Source: Hungatella sp. UBA3147
GTDB taxonomy: Bacteria > Bacillota > Clostridia > Lachnospirales > Lachnospiraceae
Assembly (NCBI GenBank): GCA_002365025.1
Contig: DEYX01000078.1
Location: 12,221 to 76,220, forward strand
DNA length: 64,000 nucleotides
Reading direction: 5' to 3'
Shown piece after piece: positions 16,592-24,247 of the stretch (position 1 is its first letter; each line of letters starts with the position of its first letter). The notes beneath the pieces were generated by a model. That model searched no databases and was not told where the DNA came from. It saw only the letters and a list, made by a program, of their open reading frames with translations. The translations under genes and the position numbers were made by a program.

Positions 16592-17362
16592 TTGTTAAAC
16601 CAGTTTTCAAGAACCCAGTTGTTATTGGGTGAAGATGCCATGGAGAAATTGAAGAGTGCAAAGGTTGCTGTATTTGGTATCGGTGGCGTAGGCGGATATG
16701 TGGTAGAAGCCTTGGTAAGAAGCGGAGTCAGTTCCTTTGTACTAGTTGATGATGATAAGGTTTGTCTTACTAATTTAAACAGACAGATCATAGCCACCAG
16801 AAAAACGGTAGGCAAATATAAAGTTGAAGTAATGAAGGACAGAATATTGGAAATCAATCCAGATGCCGAAGTGGAAATGCACCAGTGCTTCTACTTGCCG
16901 GAAAATGCGGATGATTTTGATTTTAAAAATTATGATTATGTAGTAGATGCAGTTGATACCGTAACCGCTAAGCTTGAACTGATCATGCGGGCAAAAGAGG
17001 CAGGCGTACCGGTCATCAGCTGTATGGGTGCTGGCAATAAACTGGACCCTACAAAATTTCAGGTTGCGGACATTTATAAAACTACCATGTGTCCCCTTGC
17101 AAAAGTCATGCGCAGAGAGCTTAAGAAAAGAGGCGTAAAGAAGCTTAAGGTTGTTTTTTCCACAGAAAAGCCAACAAGGCCCCTGGAGGATATGTCCATC
17201 AGCTGCAGGACAAACTGTATCTGCCCGCCGGGAGCTAAACATAAGTGCACAGAGCGGAGAGATATCCCCGGAAGCGTGGCCTTTGTTCCTTCTGTGGCAG
17301 GACTTATTATAGCCGGAGAAGTGATCAAGGATCTGTCTCTTAATGGAAAGATGGGGAGGTAA
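16592..17362 (+). CDS. tcdA: tRNA threonylcarbamoyladenosine dehydratase (TcdA/CsdL)
   Basis: A 256-residue E1-like enzyme of the ThiF/MoeB superfamily. Start is TTG 16592, eight bases after AAAGAGGT; a later ATG would cut into the conserved N-terminus FSRTQLLLGEDAM. The nucleotide site GIGGVGGYVVEALVRSG is near residue 29; DDDKV, NLNRQ and DAVDTV follow as expected. It uses ATP to cyclise t6A37 of tRNA to ct6A. The C-terminal Cys pairs (CRTNCICPPG) fit the subgroup. Four bases separate it from the rhodanese-PP-loop gene, so the two are co-transcribed. Confidence 0.92.
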   Translation: MLNQFSRTQLLLGEDAMEKLKSAKVAVFGIGGVGGYVVEALVRSGVSSFVLVDDDKVCLTNLNRQIIATRKTVGKYKVEVMKDRILEINPDAEVEMHQCFYLPENADDFDFKNYDYVVDAVDTVTAKLELIMRAKEAGVPVISCMGAGNKLDPTKFQVADIYKTTMCPLAKVMRRELKKRGVKKLKVVFSTEKPTRPLEDMSISCRTNCICPPGAKHKCTERRDIPGSVAFVPSVAGLIIAGEVIKDLSLNGKMGR

Positions 17363-17366
17363 TCAC

Positions 17367-18536
17367 ATGTTTAACGGCGAAACGGCTCATGAGCACGATC
17401 TTTCATTGGAACAAATAAAGAAAATGAGCCCGGAGGAATATGTGCTTGTAGACGTCAGGGATCAGACGGCATACAACCATGGATTTATACCGGGGGCTAT
17501 TAATATTGAAAAAGAAGCATTGTTAAACGGGGGCCCTTCCCTTCCAAGGGACAGGAAGATCATATTATATTGTTTAAAAGGGATCATCAGTGAAGAGGCT
17601 GCAGAGCATCTGACAAAACAGGGATATGAAGCGTATAATCTTCGCGGCGGCTATGGAGAATGGCTGCTTAGGGCCATGGAGAAAGAGGATACGGGAAAAG
17701 AACGCCTGGAAGAAATAGAAAAGAGCATCCGGAAGAAATTTCATAAGGAACTGTTCAGCAGATTTGCCAAGGCCGTTAATGAGTATGAGCTGGTAAAGGA
17801 AAATGACAGGGTTGCCGTGTGTATTTCAGGGGGTAAGGATTCCATGCTTATGGCAAAGCTGTTTCAGGAATTAAGGCGGCACAATAAGTTTCCTTTTGAG
17901 CTGGTCTTTCTTGTTATGGACCCAGGCTACAACGAAACCAACCGGCAGGTAATCGAAAACAATGCAAAGCTTTTGAATATACCCATCACCGTATTTGAAA
18001 CTCAGATTTTTGATGCGGTTTATGATGTGCAGAAATCCCCGTGCTATCTGTGTGCCAGAATGAGGCGGGGCTATTTATACAGCAAGGCAAAGGAACTGGG
18101 ATGTAATAAGATCGCCCTGGGACACCATTACGATGATGTCATTGAAACAATTCTGATGGGCATGATGTACGGAGCACAGATACAGACCATGATGCCCAAG
18201 CTGCACAGTACGAATTTTGAAGGAATGGAACTCATCCGCCCTATGTATTTAATACGGGAGGATGACATTAAGGGTTGGAGAGATTACAATGACCTGCACT
18301 TCATTCAATGTGCATGCCGGTTTACAGATACCTGCACGACCTGCAGGACTGACGGCAGCACCGGATCAAAGAGAATGGAGATAAAAGATTTAATCAGGCA
18401 GTTAAAAGAAGTAAACCCTTATATTGAAAGTAATATATTTAAGAGCGTGGAAAATGTAAATTTAAATACCATCATTGCATACAAGGAAAATGGAAATGTA
18501 CATCATTTCCTTGACGGTTATGATTTGGACACATAA
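17367..18536 (+). CDS. Rhodanese - TtcA-like PP-loop ATPase fusion
   Basis: A 389-residue protein. ATG 17367 lies eight bases after GGGGAGG. Residues 1-105 are a rhodanese domain with the active loop CLKGIIS (Cys near 69). A linker leads to a PP-loop ATPase of the TtcA/TilS type with SGGKDSMLMAKL (about 154-165), GHHYDDVIET, the pair CYLC near 228 and Cys-rich CACRFTDTCTTC near 320. TtcA proteins thiolate C32 of tRNA using an iron-sulfur cluster. The fused rhodanese could hand over persulfide sulfur; this is inferred. It forms an operon with tcdA and is followed by an Rrf2 regulator gene. Confidence 0.85.
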   Translation: MFNGETAHEHDLSLEQIKKMSPEEYVLVDVRDQTAYNHGFIPGAINIEKEALLNGGPSLPRDRKIILYCLKGIISEEAAEHLTKQGYEAYNLRGGYGEWLLRAMEKEDTGKERLEEIEKSIRKKFHKELFSRFAKAVNEYELVKENDRVAVCISGGKDSMLMAKLFQELRRHNKFPFELVFLVMDPGYNETNRQVIENNAKLLNIPITVFETQIFDAVYDVQKSPCYLCARMRRGYLYSKAKELGCNKIALGHHYDDVIETILMGMMYGAQIQTMMPKLHSTNFEGMELIRPMYLIREDDIKGWRDYNDLHFIQCACRFTDTCTTCRTDGSTGSKRMEIKDLIRQLKEVNPYIESNIFKSVENVNLNTIIAYKENGNVHHFLDGYDLDT

Positions 18537-18560
18537 TAATGAATCCGGAGGCTGTGTCTT

Positions 18561-18992
18561 ATGAAGATTTCAACAAAAGGCCGCTATGCGGTAAGACTCA
18601 TGATAGATCTGGCTGAGCACAATCATGGAGAATATATTCCTCTCATGGATATTGCAAAGAGACAGGAGATATCGGAAAAATACTTGGAATCCATTGTTTC
18701 GGTTCTGAGTAAAAGCAATCTGCTCATTTCCCTGAGGGGTAAGGGCGGCGGTTATAAACTGGCGAAAGACCCGGAGGATTATACCGTGGGCAGTATATTA
18801 AGGCTTACGGAAGGATCTCTTGCTCCGGTTTCCTGCCTGGAAGGAGAGGTGAATGACTGCACAAGGGCCTGTCATTGCCGGACACTACCCATGTGGGAGG
18901 GTTTCAATAAGCTGATTAATGATTATTTTGACGGAATAACTATAGCTGATCTGGTTTCCAGCAGCGATTATTCAAACGATTACATTATATAA
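18561..18992 (+). CDS. Rrf2-family regulator, IscR/CymR type
   Basis: A 143-residue winged-helix regulator starting at ATG after GGAGG, 24 bp behind the PP-loop gene. The N-terminus MKISTKGRYAVRLMIDLAEH is typical, as is the recognition segment ISEKYLESIVSVLSKSNLL. Cys residues in SCLEGEVNDCTRACHCRTLP resemble the cluster-binding loop of IscR with an extra Cys. It may sense cellular iron-sulfur or cysteine status and act on the sulfur-transfer genes upstream. No iscS follows, unlike the usual arrangement. Confidence 0.88.
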   Translation: MKISTKGRYAVRLMIDLAEHNHGEYIPLMDIAKRQEISEKYLESIVSVLSKSNLLISLRGKGGGYKLAKDPEDYTVGSILRLTEGSLAPVSCLEGEVNDCTRACHCRTLPMWEGFNKLINDYFDGITIADLVSSSDYSNDYII

Positions 18993-19132
18993 AATAAAAT
19001 GCAAAAGACTGCCAAAAAAATTCCCAATTATTTCCACTGGAAAAATGGTAACAAGAGTGTTATCATATGTTTGTAACATAAATGAAATACAAACGTAACA
19101 CAAATGTAACAATTTCAAAGGAGGCAATTGAA

Positions 19133-19918
19133 TTGAGAAAACTAACGGCACTTGGAATGATTACACTTACTTTAACGAGTATGATACCATTGACAGCGAA
19201 TGCAGCGGTAGCAAGACCTTACAGCCAATGCAACAATGGAAGGAATGTAGTAACAGTGAGCAAGAACTGTAATTTAGATGATTTAAAATCTAGATTGCAG
19301 CAATTAGGAGTTGATGGAAATAACGTCGACTGGTCTAAGCTCATCAATAACGGTAATTCAGGCAAGAATTGTAATAATGGTAACACTGGTAATACTGGTA
19401 ACAACGGTAATACTGGCAATACCGGAAATACTGGAAATAATGGCAATACCGGAAATACAGGTAACAACGGTAACACCGGAAATACCGGCAATAATGGAAA
19501 TACTGGTACTACTCCAGATGACTCTACGGACACTTCGACCAATAAGACCTATACCCAGCAGGTAGTAGACCTTGTAAATGCTGAAAGAGCAAAAGAAGGA
19601 CTGGCTCCTCTTACCATTGATCCTAATGTGGAGAAGGCAGCAACCGTGAGAGCCAATGAGATTCAGTCAAATTTTGATCATACACGGCCAAATGGAAGCT
19701 CATTCTCATCTGCATTAAAAGAGCAGGGTGTGAATTACCGCGGCGCAGGCGAGAACATCGCATGGGGACAGAAAACTCCTCAGGATGTTGTAAATGCCTG
19801 GATGAACAGTGCAGGTCATCGTGCAAACATCATGAATAAGAGCTATACACATATTGGTGTAGGTAATACTCAGAATAACTCCGGAACTCAGTACTGGGTA
19901 CAGTTATTTACATATTAA
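19133..19918 (+). CDS. Secreted CAP/SCP-domain protein with Asn-Gly-Thr repeats
   Basis: A 261-residue exoprotein. TTG 19133, eight bases after AAAGGAGG, is preferred over an upstream ATG without ribosome site, because it places a signal peptide at the very N-terminus (MRKLTALGMITLTLTSMIPL, then TANA). Residues about 80-125 are a low-complexity GNTGNNGNTGNT linker. The C-terminal 125 residues are a CAP domain with VVDLVNAERAKEGLAPL, FDHTRPNGSSFSS, GENIAWG and WMNSAGHRANIMN, matching the YkwD family. Such proteins are found on the cell surface or spores; enzymatic activity is uncertain. Confidence 0.88.
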   Translation: MRKLTALGMITLTLTSMIPLTANAAVARPYSQCNNGRNVVTVSKNCNLDDLKSRLQQLGVDGNNVDWSKLINNGNSGKNCNNGNTGNTGNNGNTGNTGNTGNNGNTGNTGNNGNTGNTGNNGNTGTTPDDSTDTSTNKTYTQQVVDLVNAERAKEGLAPLTIDPNVEKAATVRANEIQSNFDHTRPNGSSFSSALKEQGVNYRGAGENIAWGQKTPQDVVNAWMNSAGHRANIMNKSYTHIGVGNTQNNSGTQYWVQLFTY

Positions 19919-20174
19919 TAGTACTAATGCCTTACAAACCAAGATAATATAAGAGTTTTTGAGGGATTCATTAGTGAATAAGATGGGCGGCGACAACCGT
20001 TTGACAACCTTTTTAAGATGTTGTCAGATGGAGGCCGCCTTTTCAAATATATCCACACTCTTTTAGAAACTATGGCATCAGTGGCAAGGTGGCAACGGAT
20101 ATATGATAAGGTTTGCATTTAACTGAATAACGGGAAAGGAGGCGGACCCTGGTTGGTGGATAGAGCAGCTTAAC
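19919..20174. other. Intergenic stretch with hairpin
   Basis: GGGCGGC at 19984-19990 can pair with GCCGCC at 20034-20039, followed by TTTT, and may end the CAP gene transcript. Nothing else recognised. Confidence 0.4.
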
Positions 20175-20218
20175 CCACCACATCTCAAACGAAATTAAAG
20201 CTGCTTGAAATGTGGTGG
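20175..20218 (-). terminator. Terminator-like hairpin of the YmaF gene
   Basis: CCACCACAT pairs perfectly with ATGTGGTGG across 26 bases, directly downstream of the minus-strand YmaF gene. Confidence 0.5.
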
Positions 20219-20226
20219 ACATTATT

Positions 20227-20598
20227 TTAGGCTTCTTCGCCGATAGGATCTTCAATCAAGGTGGCCACTCTAAATTCATGAAAGTGACCATCGCTCACTT
20301 CTGTAACGGATTCCAGAAAATGAACATGTCTGCCACCTCCAACAGGAATTGCAAGCGATGTCCTGCCACTAAATTCATGAAAATGATTTTCATAAAAATC
20401 TGTTCTAAATTTTACTTCATGAATGTGGCTCTTACCAGCAGGAATTGCTTCACCAGAAACCGTAGCAAAACGATGATTATGGGGATCTTCTTCGCGTTCT
20501 GCTATCTCTACGCTGCCTTGAACTTCATGATCGTGTGTCTGCCGCTTATTATGGCAATCACAACATTCTTTAAACCAATCTTGGCTATAGTTATCCAT
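20227..20598 (-). CDS. YmaF-family His-rich protein
   Basis: A 123-residue protein matching the YmaF family. It contains evenly spaced His pairs, THDHEV, HNHRFA, SHIHEVKF, NHFHEFSG, RHVHFLES and GHFHEFRV, six in about 100 residues. The N-terminus has CCDCH. Such repeats of HxH suggest metal binding, but the family has no known function. It is a single gene on the minus strand with a spore-coat-like setting (Cys-rich repeat protein and collagen-like protein nearby). The long open frame on the opposite strand is a shadow. Confidence 0.85.
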   Translation of the reverse strand: MDNYSQDWFKECCDCHNKRQTHDHEVQGSVEIAEREEDPHNHRFATVSGEAIPAGKSHIHEVKFRTDFYENHFHEFSGRTSLAIPVGGGRHVHFLESVTEVSDGHFHEFRVATLIEDPIGEEA

Positions 20599-20997
20599 AT
20601 TGATTTACTCCTGTACTCCAATATTTGGAAAACTTTGTTTTCCATGATTATTATATGAAAATAGTACAATAATGTGTTGTCTCTGAGATGGCCTATGGTA
20701 AGGAGAAGTATGGAATGAAGATTTTGACAATCAAAAAAGGGGCCTAATGGCACCGGGTGGGATTATTTTTAAAAGAAATAATCAGCAGAGGGGTAGAAGA
20801 ATAAGAAAGGTTTATTGAAAAAGAAACCAACGCTCAGTTGGATTTTATGAAAGCTAATAGGTCCCAAAGGAATTTGTAAGATATTATTAATAGTATATGC
20901 TTAAGGTGGAACATATAATTATAGTGGCAGTACAAACTGCTGGCAATCGTGTATAGGATGGTAGGCCTCGATTCTACATAGAATGGAGGTGTTGCTC
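20599..20997. other. Intergenic stretch before the small peptide gene
   Basis: No protein gene. GGTGCC-ATTA-GGCCCC followed by TTTTTT on the minus strand (20737-20752) looks like a weak terminator. The last bases carry TGGAGGTG, the ribosome site of the peptide at 20998. Confidence 0.4.
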
Positions 20998-21084
20998 ATG
21001 AAGTATTTTGACTTTAAGGACTTAATGTCTTTTGGCATGTTCTTTCTGGCATTGCTGACATTCGTCTTAATGACGTGTCGCTAA
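20998..21084 (+). CDS. Short hydrophobic peptide, holin-like toxin type
   Basis: A 28-residue peptide, MKYFDFKDLMSFGMFFLALL then TFVLMTCR, starts six bases after GGAGGTG. One membrane helix with a polar N-terminus and the pattern LMSFGMFFLALLTFV resemble the 'putative holin-like toxin' peptides that are toxin parts of type I toxin-antitoxin loci in Firmicutes. A terminator follows seven bases later. An antisense antitoxin RNA would be expected opposite the 3' end but cannot be proven from sequence. Confidence 0.6.
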   Translation: MKYFDFKDLMSFGMFFLALLTFVLMTCR

Positions 21085-21088
21085 ATAC

Positions 21089-21135
21089 AAAAAGCCTCCC
21101 CTGTACTTTGGCCGGTTGGGAAGGTTTTTGTTTTT
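21089..21135 (+). terminator. Terminator of the small peptide gene
   Basis: AAAGCCTCCC pairs with GGGAAGGTTTT (one mismatch) across an 18-base loop, followed by GTTTTTC. Confidence 0.65.
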
Positions 21136-21636
21136 CTAATTAGCCAACCACCCTGTGGCGATTGCCTTTTTTTATTATATTATACATACTGTTAAAATAT
21201 TACAATTACAGGAATCTTTGCTGAAAAATAAGGGTGATTGCGGCATATAATATAGGTAGGCGTTAGATTGTATTTTATCCCCGGCGGCCCCAAGTATGAG
21301 CATTAGCTCCACTTTCATCAATTGCTGCTGATATCCGAAATTTCGGGGCCGACCTTTATTTAAATTATATTACCATAACCCATCTGTTATCCATTCAGGA
21401 TCAGAAGGGGGCATAGCAGTATCCGGGATTGGCAGAGTAGGCGACGATTTCGGTTACTATTTAAAATTGCTGCATATAATATATTGTACAAAGCATTTAT
21501 TTCGATAAATCACTCCAACTAGATGGCACCGATGATACGAATTGGGGCCCTTTTTTCTGCTCATACTCAAAATTCACACCCCGCCTACTTGTCCCATATA
21601 ATATTGTGTAGTATGATATGAAAGGAGTGAAAGTAT
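21136..21636 (+). promoter_or_regulatory. Three sporulation-type -10 motifs and structured segments
   Basis: CATATAATA occurs at 21244-21252, 21473-21481 and 21595-21603, matching the CATAnnnTA -10 of mother-cell sigma factors (sigma-E/K). The third is 34 bp before the Cys/Glu-repeat gene. After the first lies CGGCCCC (21285-21291) matched by GGGGCCG (21345-21351). After the second lies GGCACC...GGGGCC followed by CTTTTTT (21525-21557). Short RNAs of about 100 and 70 bases could thus be made. No protein gene is recognised here. Confidence 0.4.
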
Positions 21637-21915
21637 ATGAGAAGTGATGCTTCTAAATGTAGATGTAAAAGTTTTGAAAAGTATGAACCAAAACGCGAAT
21701 GTGAATGCAAACGTGAACGCGAATACGAAAAGAAACGTAAATGCGAATGCGAACCTAAATGCGAATGCGAATGCAAAATCAAATGGGAATGCAAACCCAA
21801 GTGCGAATGTGAATGCAAACGTGAACGCGAATGTGAATGCAAACGTGAACGCGAATGCGAATGTGAATGTGAACATGAACGCGAATGTGAATGCGAACAT
21901 GAACGCGACTGGTAA
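21637..21915 (+). CDS. Cys/Glu/Lys/Arg-repeat small protein
   Basis: A 92-residue protein starting at ATG 21637 after AAAGGAGTG. After [20 protein letters not shown] it consists of CECE, CECK and RERE units with 24 or so Cys residues, all encoded by close variants of GAATGCGAA/AAACGTGAACGC. Because of the short repeat, several frames on both strands stay open, but only this frame has a proper start. The composition and a sporulation-type -10 at 21595 suggest a disulfide- or metal-rich spore coat protein. This is inferred; no family name is recognised. Confidence 0.6.
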   Translation: MRSDASKCRCKSFEKYEPKRECECKREREYEKKRKCECEPKCECECKIKWECKPKCECECKRERECECKRERECECECEHERECECEHERDW

Positions 21916-22124
21916 AAATAAGAAATAAAAAACCGACTTGTAAAAATTTAAAGCCGGCTGCAGAAAATGCAGTCGGAAAGAAAACGAATGTGGCGAGTTT
22001 GAAAGATTGTTAATGGTAAGAGCGGGCATCGGTATTCCGGGCCCGCTTTTAAAAGCTCTTTGCATTCTGCCTGCGGAAAATTCAACTTGAATACAATTTA
22101 ACTTTTACTCGATAAAACAAAAGA

Positions 22125-22152
22125 ATTCCCCCGGTAAAATGACCCGGGGAAA
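22125..22152 (-). terminator. Terminator of the 22181-22534 gene
   Basis: On the minus strand TCCCCGGG-TCATTTTA-CCGGGGGAA followed by TTCTTTTGTTTT, 29 bp past the stop codon. Confidence 0.7.
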
Positions 22153-22180
22153 CCTCAAGAACCATTATATAGAAAGATTA

Positions 22181-22534
22181 CTAATCCTTAAATACAATTG
22201 TATAATAAAGAATTATTTGTTTATTACCACAAGGGCACGTACAGCCTAAAAAAACTGTACTCTCTTGGTTGAAGCAAAAACCAAAAATGTGACCAAAAAG
22301 GTTGATTAAGAACAAGAAAAAATTCAAATCTCTCTCTAACTCTCTTGTGCTGCAGTAAGTGAAAACTTGAGCATACCAATTTTTACATGGTCTGTGATCA
22401 CAGCATCTAGGGATGTCCCAATCAATATTAAAGTTTTTTCTTAATATTTCCCTTTTTTCATCATCTGATTTTCCCTCTATAGATCTTAATACATCTTCTT
22501 TCAATTCTTCTAATTCTATTTCCTGTACTTTCAT
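22181..22534 (-). CDS. Hypothetical small Cys-containing protein
   Basis: A 117-residue protein with a good ribosome site (AAAGGGGGC, 11 bases before ATG). It begins with an acidic helix (MKVQEIELEELKEDVLRSIE). Then come RCCDHRPCKNW, a hydrophobic stretch NFFLFLINLFGHIFGFCF that may be a membrane segment, and LGCTCPCGNKQIILY, a pair of CxC/CxxC knuckles suggesting metal binding. I do not recognise the family. It is monocistronic with its own terminator. Confidence 0.65.
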   Translation of the reverse strand: MKVQEIELEELKEDVLRSIEGKSDDEKREILRKNFNIDWDIPRCCDHRPCKNWYAQVFTYCSTRELERDLNFFLFLINLFGHIFGFCFNQESTVFLGCTCPCGNKQIILYYTIVFKD

Positions 22535-22768
22535 AACAATATTGCGCCCCCTTTAAATACCTACTTACAATATTATAGTATTCAATATAAATCTTTTTGA
22601 CACAAGCCCTAATTCATAGCCTTTCTATTGCAGGGATAGTGTGGGAGCTGCGTAGTTTAATTGTCATTATGACGCCTTGTCTATTTTGCTTATATATTAC
22701 AGTACATTTATGGTTTTAGAAGCTCTGTTTTTCATTTTCAGGCTGCTGTATCTAATATTTTTTACTTT

Positions 22769-23033
22769 CTACATTGTCTTTGTCCGTGTTGTCATAATAT
22801 CGAAAGGGATTTTGGAATCGGCGTAGACCTGCCACACTTTCACCAATTCGCTTTCGACTAATACGCGCCACGCAGCGGGTATGCGCCAATGATTTTCATT
22901 ATTGGGTGTTCCTATTCCACGATATGTGCCACGCATCAATAAACGTGTGGTCATCTGTCATAAGGGTGGTTATTTTATCAGCATCATGTGAGTTTATTGC
23001 ATCTACAAAAGCAAGAGCGGTTTCTCTAATCAT
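22769..23033 (-). pseudogene. SnoaL/NTF2-like protein with internal deletion
   Basis: From ATG 23033 (GGAGGAAAACGG upstream) the frame reads MIRETALAFVDAINSHDADK, then MTDDHTFIDA, the N-terminus of a SnoaL-like domain. It then shifts and the rest, GTYRGIGTPNNENHWRIPAA and LVKVWQVYADSKIPFDI, is in another frame. About 45 residues between FIDA and GTY are lost. The two ends match the start and end of the same family, so this is one gene with an internal deletion and frameshift. Nothing else is seen between 22535 and 22768. Confidence 0.7.
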
Positions 23034-23125
23034 CCGTTTTCCTCCATCCGTCTTCTACAATGAATCTGTTATAATGTTTAAAATACAGTCCCGATATTCA
23101 ACGGGAAAGAGCCGAAATTGTATTT

Positions 23126-23875
23126 TCATTTTTTGAGTATTCTCTTTAAGTAGGCGACATCTAACAAATTCACTGTCTCAAATTTTCCTTTATAAAAGAC
23201 TCCCCAGTTATTGAAAACACAAGGTAATTCCTTAGCTTTTTGTAGTGTATCCACTTGAATTAAAGATACAGGTACGTCATTCATTTCACAATACTGTTTT
23301 ATCATCTCAATGTTTTGATAGACATAGGGGCATTGCATATCATAATAGATTGTTAGCTCTTTGCTCTCAATTTCTTGGCTTTTAACATTTTGCGCGAACT
23401 TTGGCGTTGTTCCGTCAAAAGAAAGTGCCAGCAATTCATAGCCATTATCGGTTGTATCAACAACCTCAAAGCCAAACTTCTTCGCAAATGATTGGTCAGA
23501 AAGAAAAGATTTTTGTTTTTTTGCCCCGAGCATACAAATACCGGATTTACCATTTTCCTTTGCATCAGCCAAGCAATACTCCATCAGCAATTTCCCATAC
23601 CCTTTTCCTTTGTGACTACCAGTAGCCCATAAGCAATACAGATAATAATAGTTTTCACCAGTTATGGGAACCCAAGCAGTTTCAAGTGGAGCATATTCAA
23701 TAAAAACCGTAGCCTTTTCATTTAACTTTCTAAAGACATGACCTTCATTTAATCGGTCTGAAAGCCATTGTTTCTTTGCGTCAATACCTTGATGGGGCTT
23801 TTTACTGCGGATAATGCAGCACAAATGCTCATTGACAAGATTTTCTGTTGTTAAGTTTACAAAATCAGTATTCAT
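23126..23875 (-). CDS. GNAT acetyltransferase with YoaP-like C-terminal domain
   Basis: A 249-residue protein. Residues about 30-145 are a GNAT fold (CLWATGSHKGKGYGKLLMEY carries the acetyl-CoA loop). Residues 165-249 form a thioredoxin-like YoaP domain: LTIYYDMQCPYVYQNIEMIK, with a single Cys in place of a CxxC pair, then VPVSLIQVDTLQKAKELPC. The two-domain layout is that of Bacillus YoaP. Its substrate is not known. It is a single gene on the minus strand. Confidence 0.85.
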   Translation of the reverse strand: MNTDFVNLTTENLVNEHLCCIIRSKKPHQGIDAKKQWLSDRLNEGHVFRKLNEKATVFIEYAPLETAWVPITGENYYYLYCLWATGSHKGKGYGKLLMEYCLADAKENGKSGICMLGAKKQKSFLSDQSFAKKFGFEVVDTTDNGYELLALSFDGTTPKFAQNVKSQEIESKELTIYYDMQCPYVYQNIEMIKQYCEMNDVPVSLIQVDTLQKAKELPCVFNNWGVFYKGKFETVNLLDVAYLKRILKK

Positions 23876-23981
23876 ATACGCCCTCGCTTCAAATTAACAT
23901 CTATTATCATTAAAATCAAGTATACTACGTTTATTTATCCAAAACAATTAAGATTGTCAACTAAATTTTAAAAACAATAGA

Positions 23982-24023
23982 ATGCAATATATGCTTGACA
24001 TTATGCAATATATGATGTATTCT
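23982..24023 (+). promoter_or_regulatory. Promoter with duplicated operator-like sequence
   Basis: TTGACA at 23995-24000, 17-bp spacer, TATTCT at 24018-24023. The 12-mer ATGCAATATATG occurs twice, at 23982-23993 and 24003-24014, 21 bp (two helix turns) apart, flanking and filling the spacer around the -35. This would suit autoregulation by the HTH protein encoded next. Confidence 0.7.
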
Positions 24024-24046
24024 ATGACTGTGAAAGGGGGCATTCT

Positions 24047-24247
24047 ATGAAGAACAAGAGAATGAAAATCGCCCGAATGGAAGCTGATATGAAACAAGAG
24101 GACTTAGCAAAAGCCGTAGGTGTTACCCGACAAACTATCGGGCTGATAGAATCAGGAGAATATAATCCCACGTTAAACCTTTGTATATCGATTTGTAAAG
24201 CGCTTGGCAAAACATTAAATGATTTATTTTGGGAGGAGACGAAATGA
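24047..24247 (+). CDS. Small XRE-family regulator (YozG-like)
   Basis: A 66-residue protein that is little more than a helix-turn-helix: MKNKRMKIARMEADMKQEDL, AVGVTRQTIGLIESGEYNPT, LCISICKALGKTLNDLFW. The ATG follows AAAGGGGGC. The stop overlaps the next start (ATGA), so it is coupled to a membrane protein gene. This pair is common in Firmicutes, the regulator controlling the membrane partner. The repeated 12-mer in the promoter is the likely operator. Confidence 0.88.
   Translation: MKNKRMKIARMEADMKQEDLAKAVGVTRQTIGLIESGEYNPTLNLCISICKALGKTLNDLFWEETK

Noticed and set aside
19370..19510. Tandem repeat that might be read as CRISPR-like
   Set aside because: It is the in-frame GNT/GNN linker of the CAP-domain protein; repeat units are 9-12 bp without spacers. 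No CRISPR array was found in the window.
20212..20658. Plus-strand open frame of 148 codons
   Set aside because: Antisense of the YmaF gene, whose His-pair pattern shows the minus strand to be coding.
21574..22065. Minus-strand frame rich in Phe-Thr-Phe-Ala, and a second plus frame of Asn-Ala-Asn repeats (21644-21928)
   Set aside because: Both are by-products of the GAATGC/GAACGC repeat. Only the Cys/Glu frame has a proper start and ribosome site.
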